Source of the DNA: an uncultured Lutibacter sp.
GTDB taxonomy: Bacteria > Bacteroidota > Bacteroidia > Flavobacteriales > Flavobacteriaceae
Direction: 5' to 3'
Length of the DNA stretch: 6,060 nt
Assembly (NCBI GenBank): GCA_913061425.1
Contig: CAJXUO010000099.1
Location: forward strand, 1-6,060
Shown here: piece after piece, positions 6,020-6,060 of the stretch
Layout: each line of letters opens with the position of its first letter
How positions within the stretch are numbered: position 1 is the stretch's first letter
Position numbers and translations under genes: made by a program
The notes under the pieces: generated by a model
The model's database searches: none
The model's input: the letters and a program-made list of their open reading frames with translations, nothing else
What the model was told of the DNA's origin: nothing

Positions 6020-6060
6020 CTGTCTCTTATACACATCTCCGAGCCCACGAGACCTCTCTA
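6020..6060 (-). other. Nextera Read 2 adapter plus partial i7 index (non-genomic)
   Basis: CTGTCTCTTATACACATCT (6020-6038) is the Tn5 mosaic end, followed by CCGAGCCCACGAGAC (6039-6053) of the Nextera Read 2 adapter. The last seven bases, CTCTCTA, are the start of a sample index; from memory they fit the i7 index CTCTCTAC. Read on the - strand the adapter has an open frame that fuses to the patatin gene and supplies a false GTG start. Confidence 0.99.

Noticed and set aside
6020..6038. Tn5 mosaic end read as evidence of a real transposon at the window edge
   Set aside because: The 19-bp end is followed at once by the commercial Read 2 adapter and index bases, and the other window end has the matching Read 1 adapter. 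This is library construction, not a Tn5 insertion.

Overview
The window is about 6 kb of strongly A+T-rich DNA from a member of the Bacteroidota, most likely a (perhaps marine) Flavobacteriaceae. The grounds are the A+T-rich coding style, a secreted M1 aminopeptidase with a HEAT-like tail, a pair of DUF4252-type proteins behind an ECF sigma factor, A-rich leaders in place of strong Shine-Dalgarno sequences, and a TAnnTTTG-type -7 box in front of the peptidase gene. The genus cannot be fixed from this sequence alone.

The two ends are not genomic. Positions 1-36 and 6020-6060 are Illumina Nextera (Tn5 tagmentation) adapters, each with a few bases of sample index. Only 37-6019 (5,983 bp) is biological. 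Both end genes are therefore cut, and both run open into adapter, which creates false chimeric termini; the apparent start of the right-hand gene lies inside the adapter.

Layout of the insert: (i) 37-153, + strand, the last 38 codons of an unidentified gene. (ii) 171-2609, - strand, a complete secreted M1 zinc aminopeptidase with its own candidate promoter (2634-2663), separated from the next unit by a strong hairpin terminator (2675-2711). (iii) 4822 down to 2728, - strand, a four-gene unit: ECF sigma factor, single-pass membrane anti-sigma candidate, periplasmic DUF4252-type protein and DUF4252-type lipoprotein. The first two overlap by 14 bp, the third follows after 7 bp, and the fourth follows a hairpin. 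(iv) 4823-5187, a 365-bp gap with a candidate ECF-type promoter and, with low confidence, a decayed coding remnant on the + strand. (v) 5188-6019, - strand, a patatin-like phospholipase lacking its N-terminus.

How the genes work together: the sigma factor, membrane protein and two exported DUF4252 proteins look like one cell-envelope response module. The sigma factor would be held at the membrane by the 142-aa protein, and the two exported proteins would be either targets or modulators of that signal. The aminopeptidase and patatin genes look like independent neighbours. I see no RNA gene, CRISPR array, insertion sequence or defence system, and no clearly new system. The least characterised part is the sigma/DUF4252 unit.
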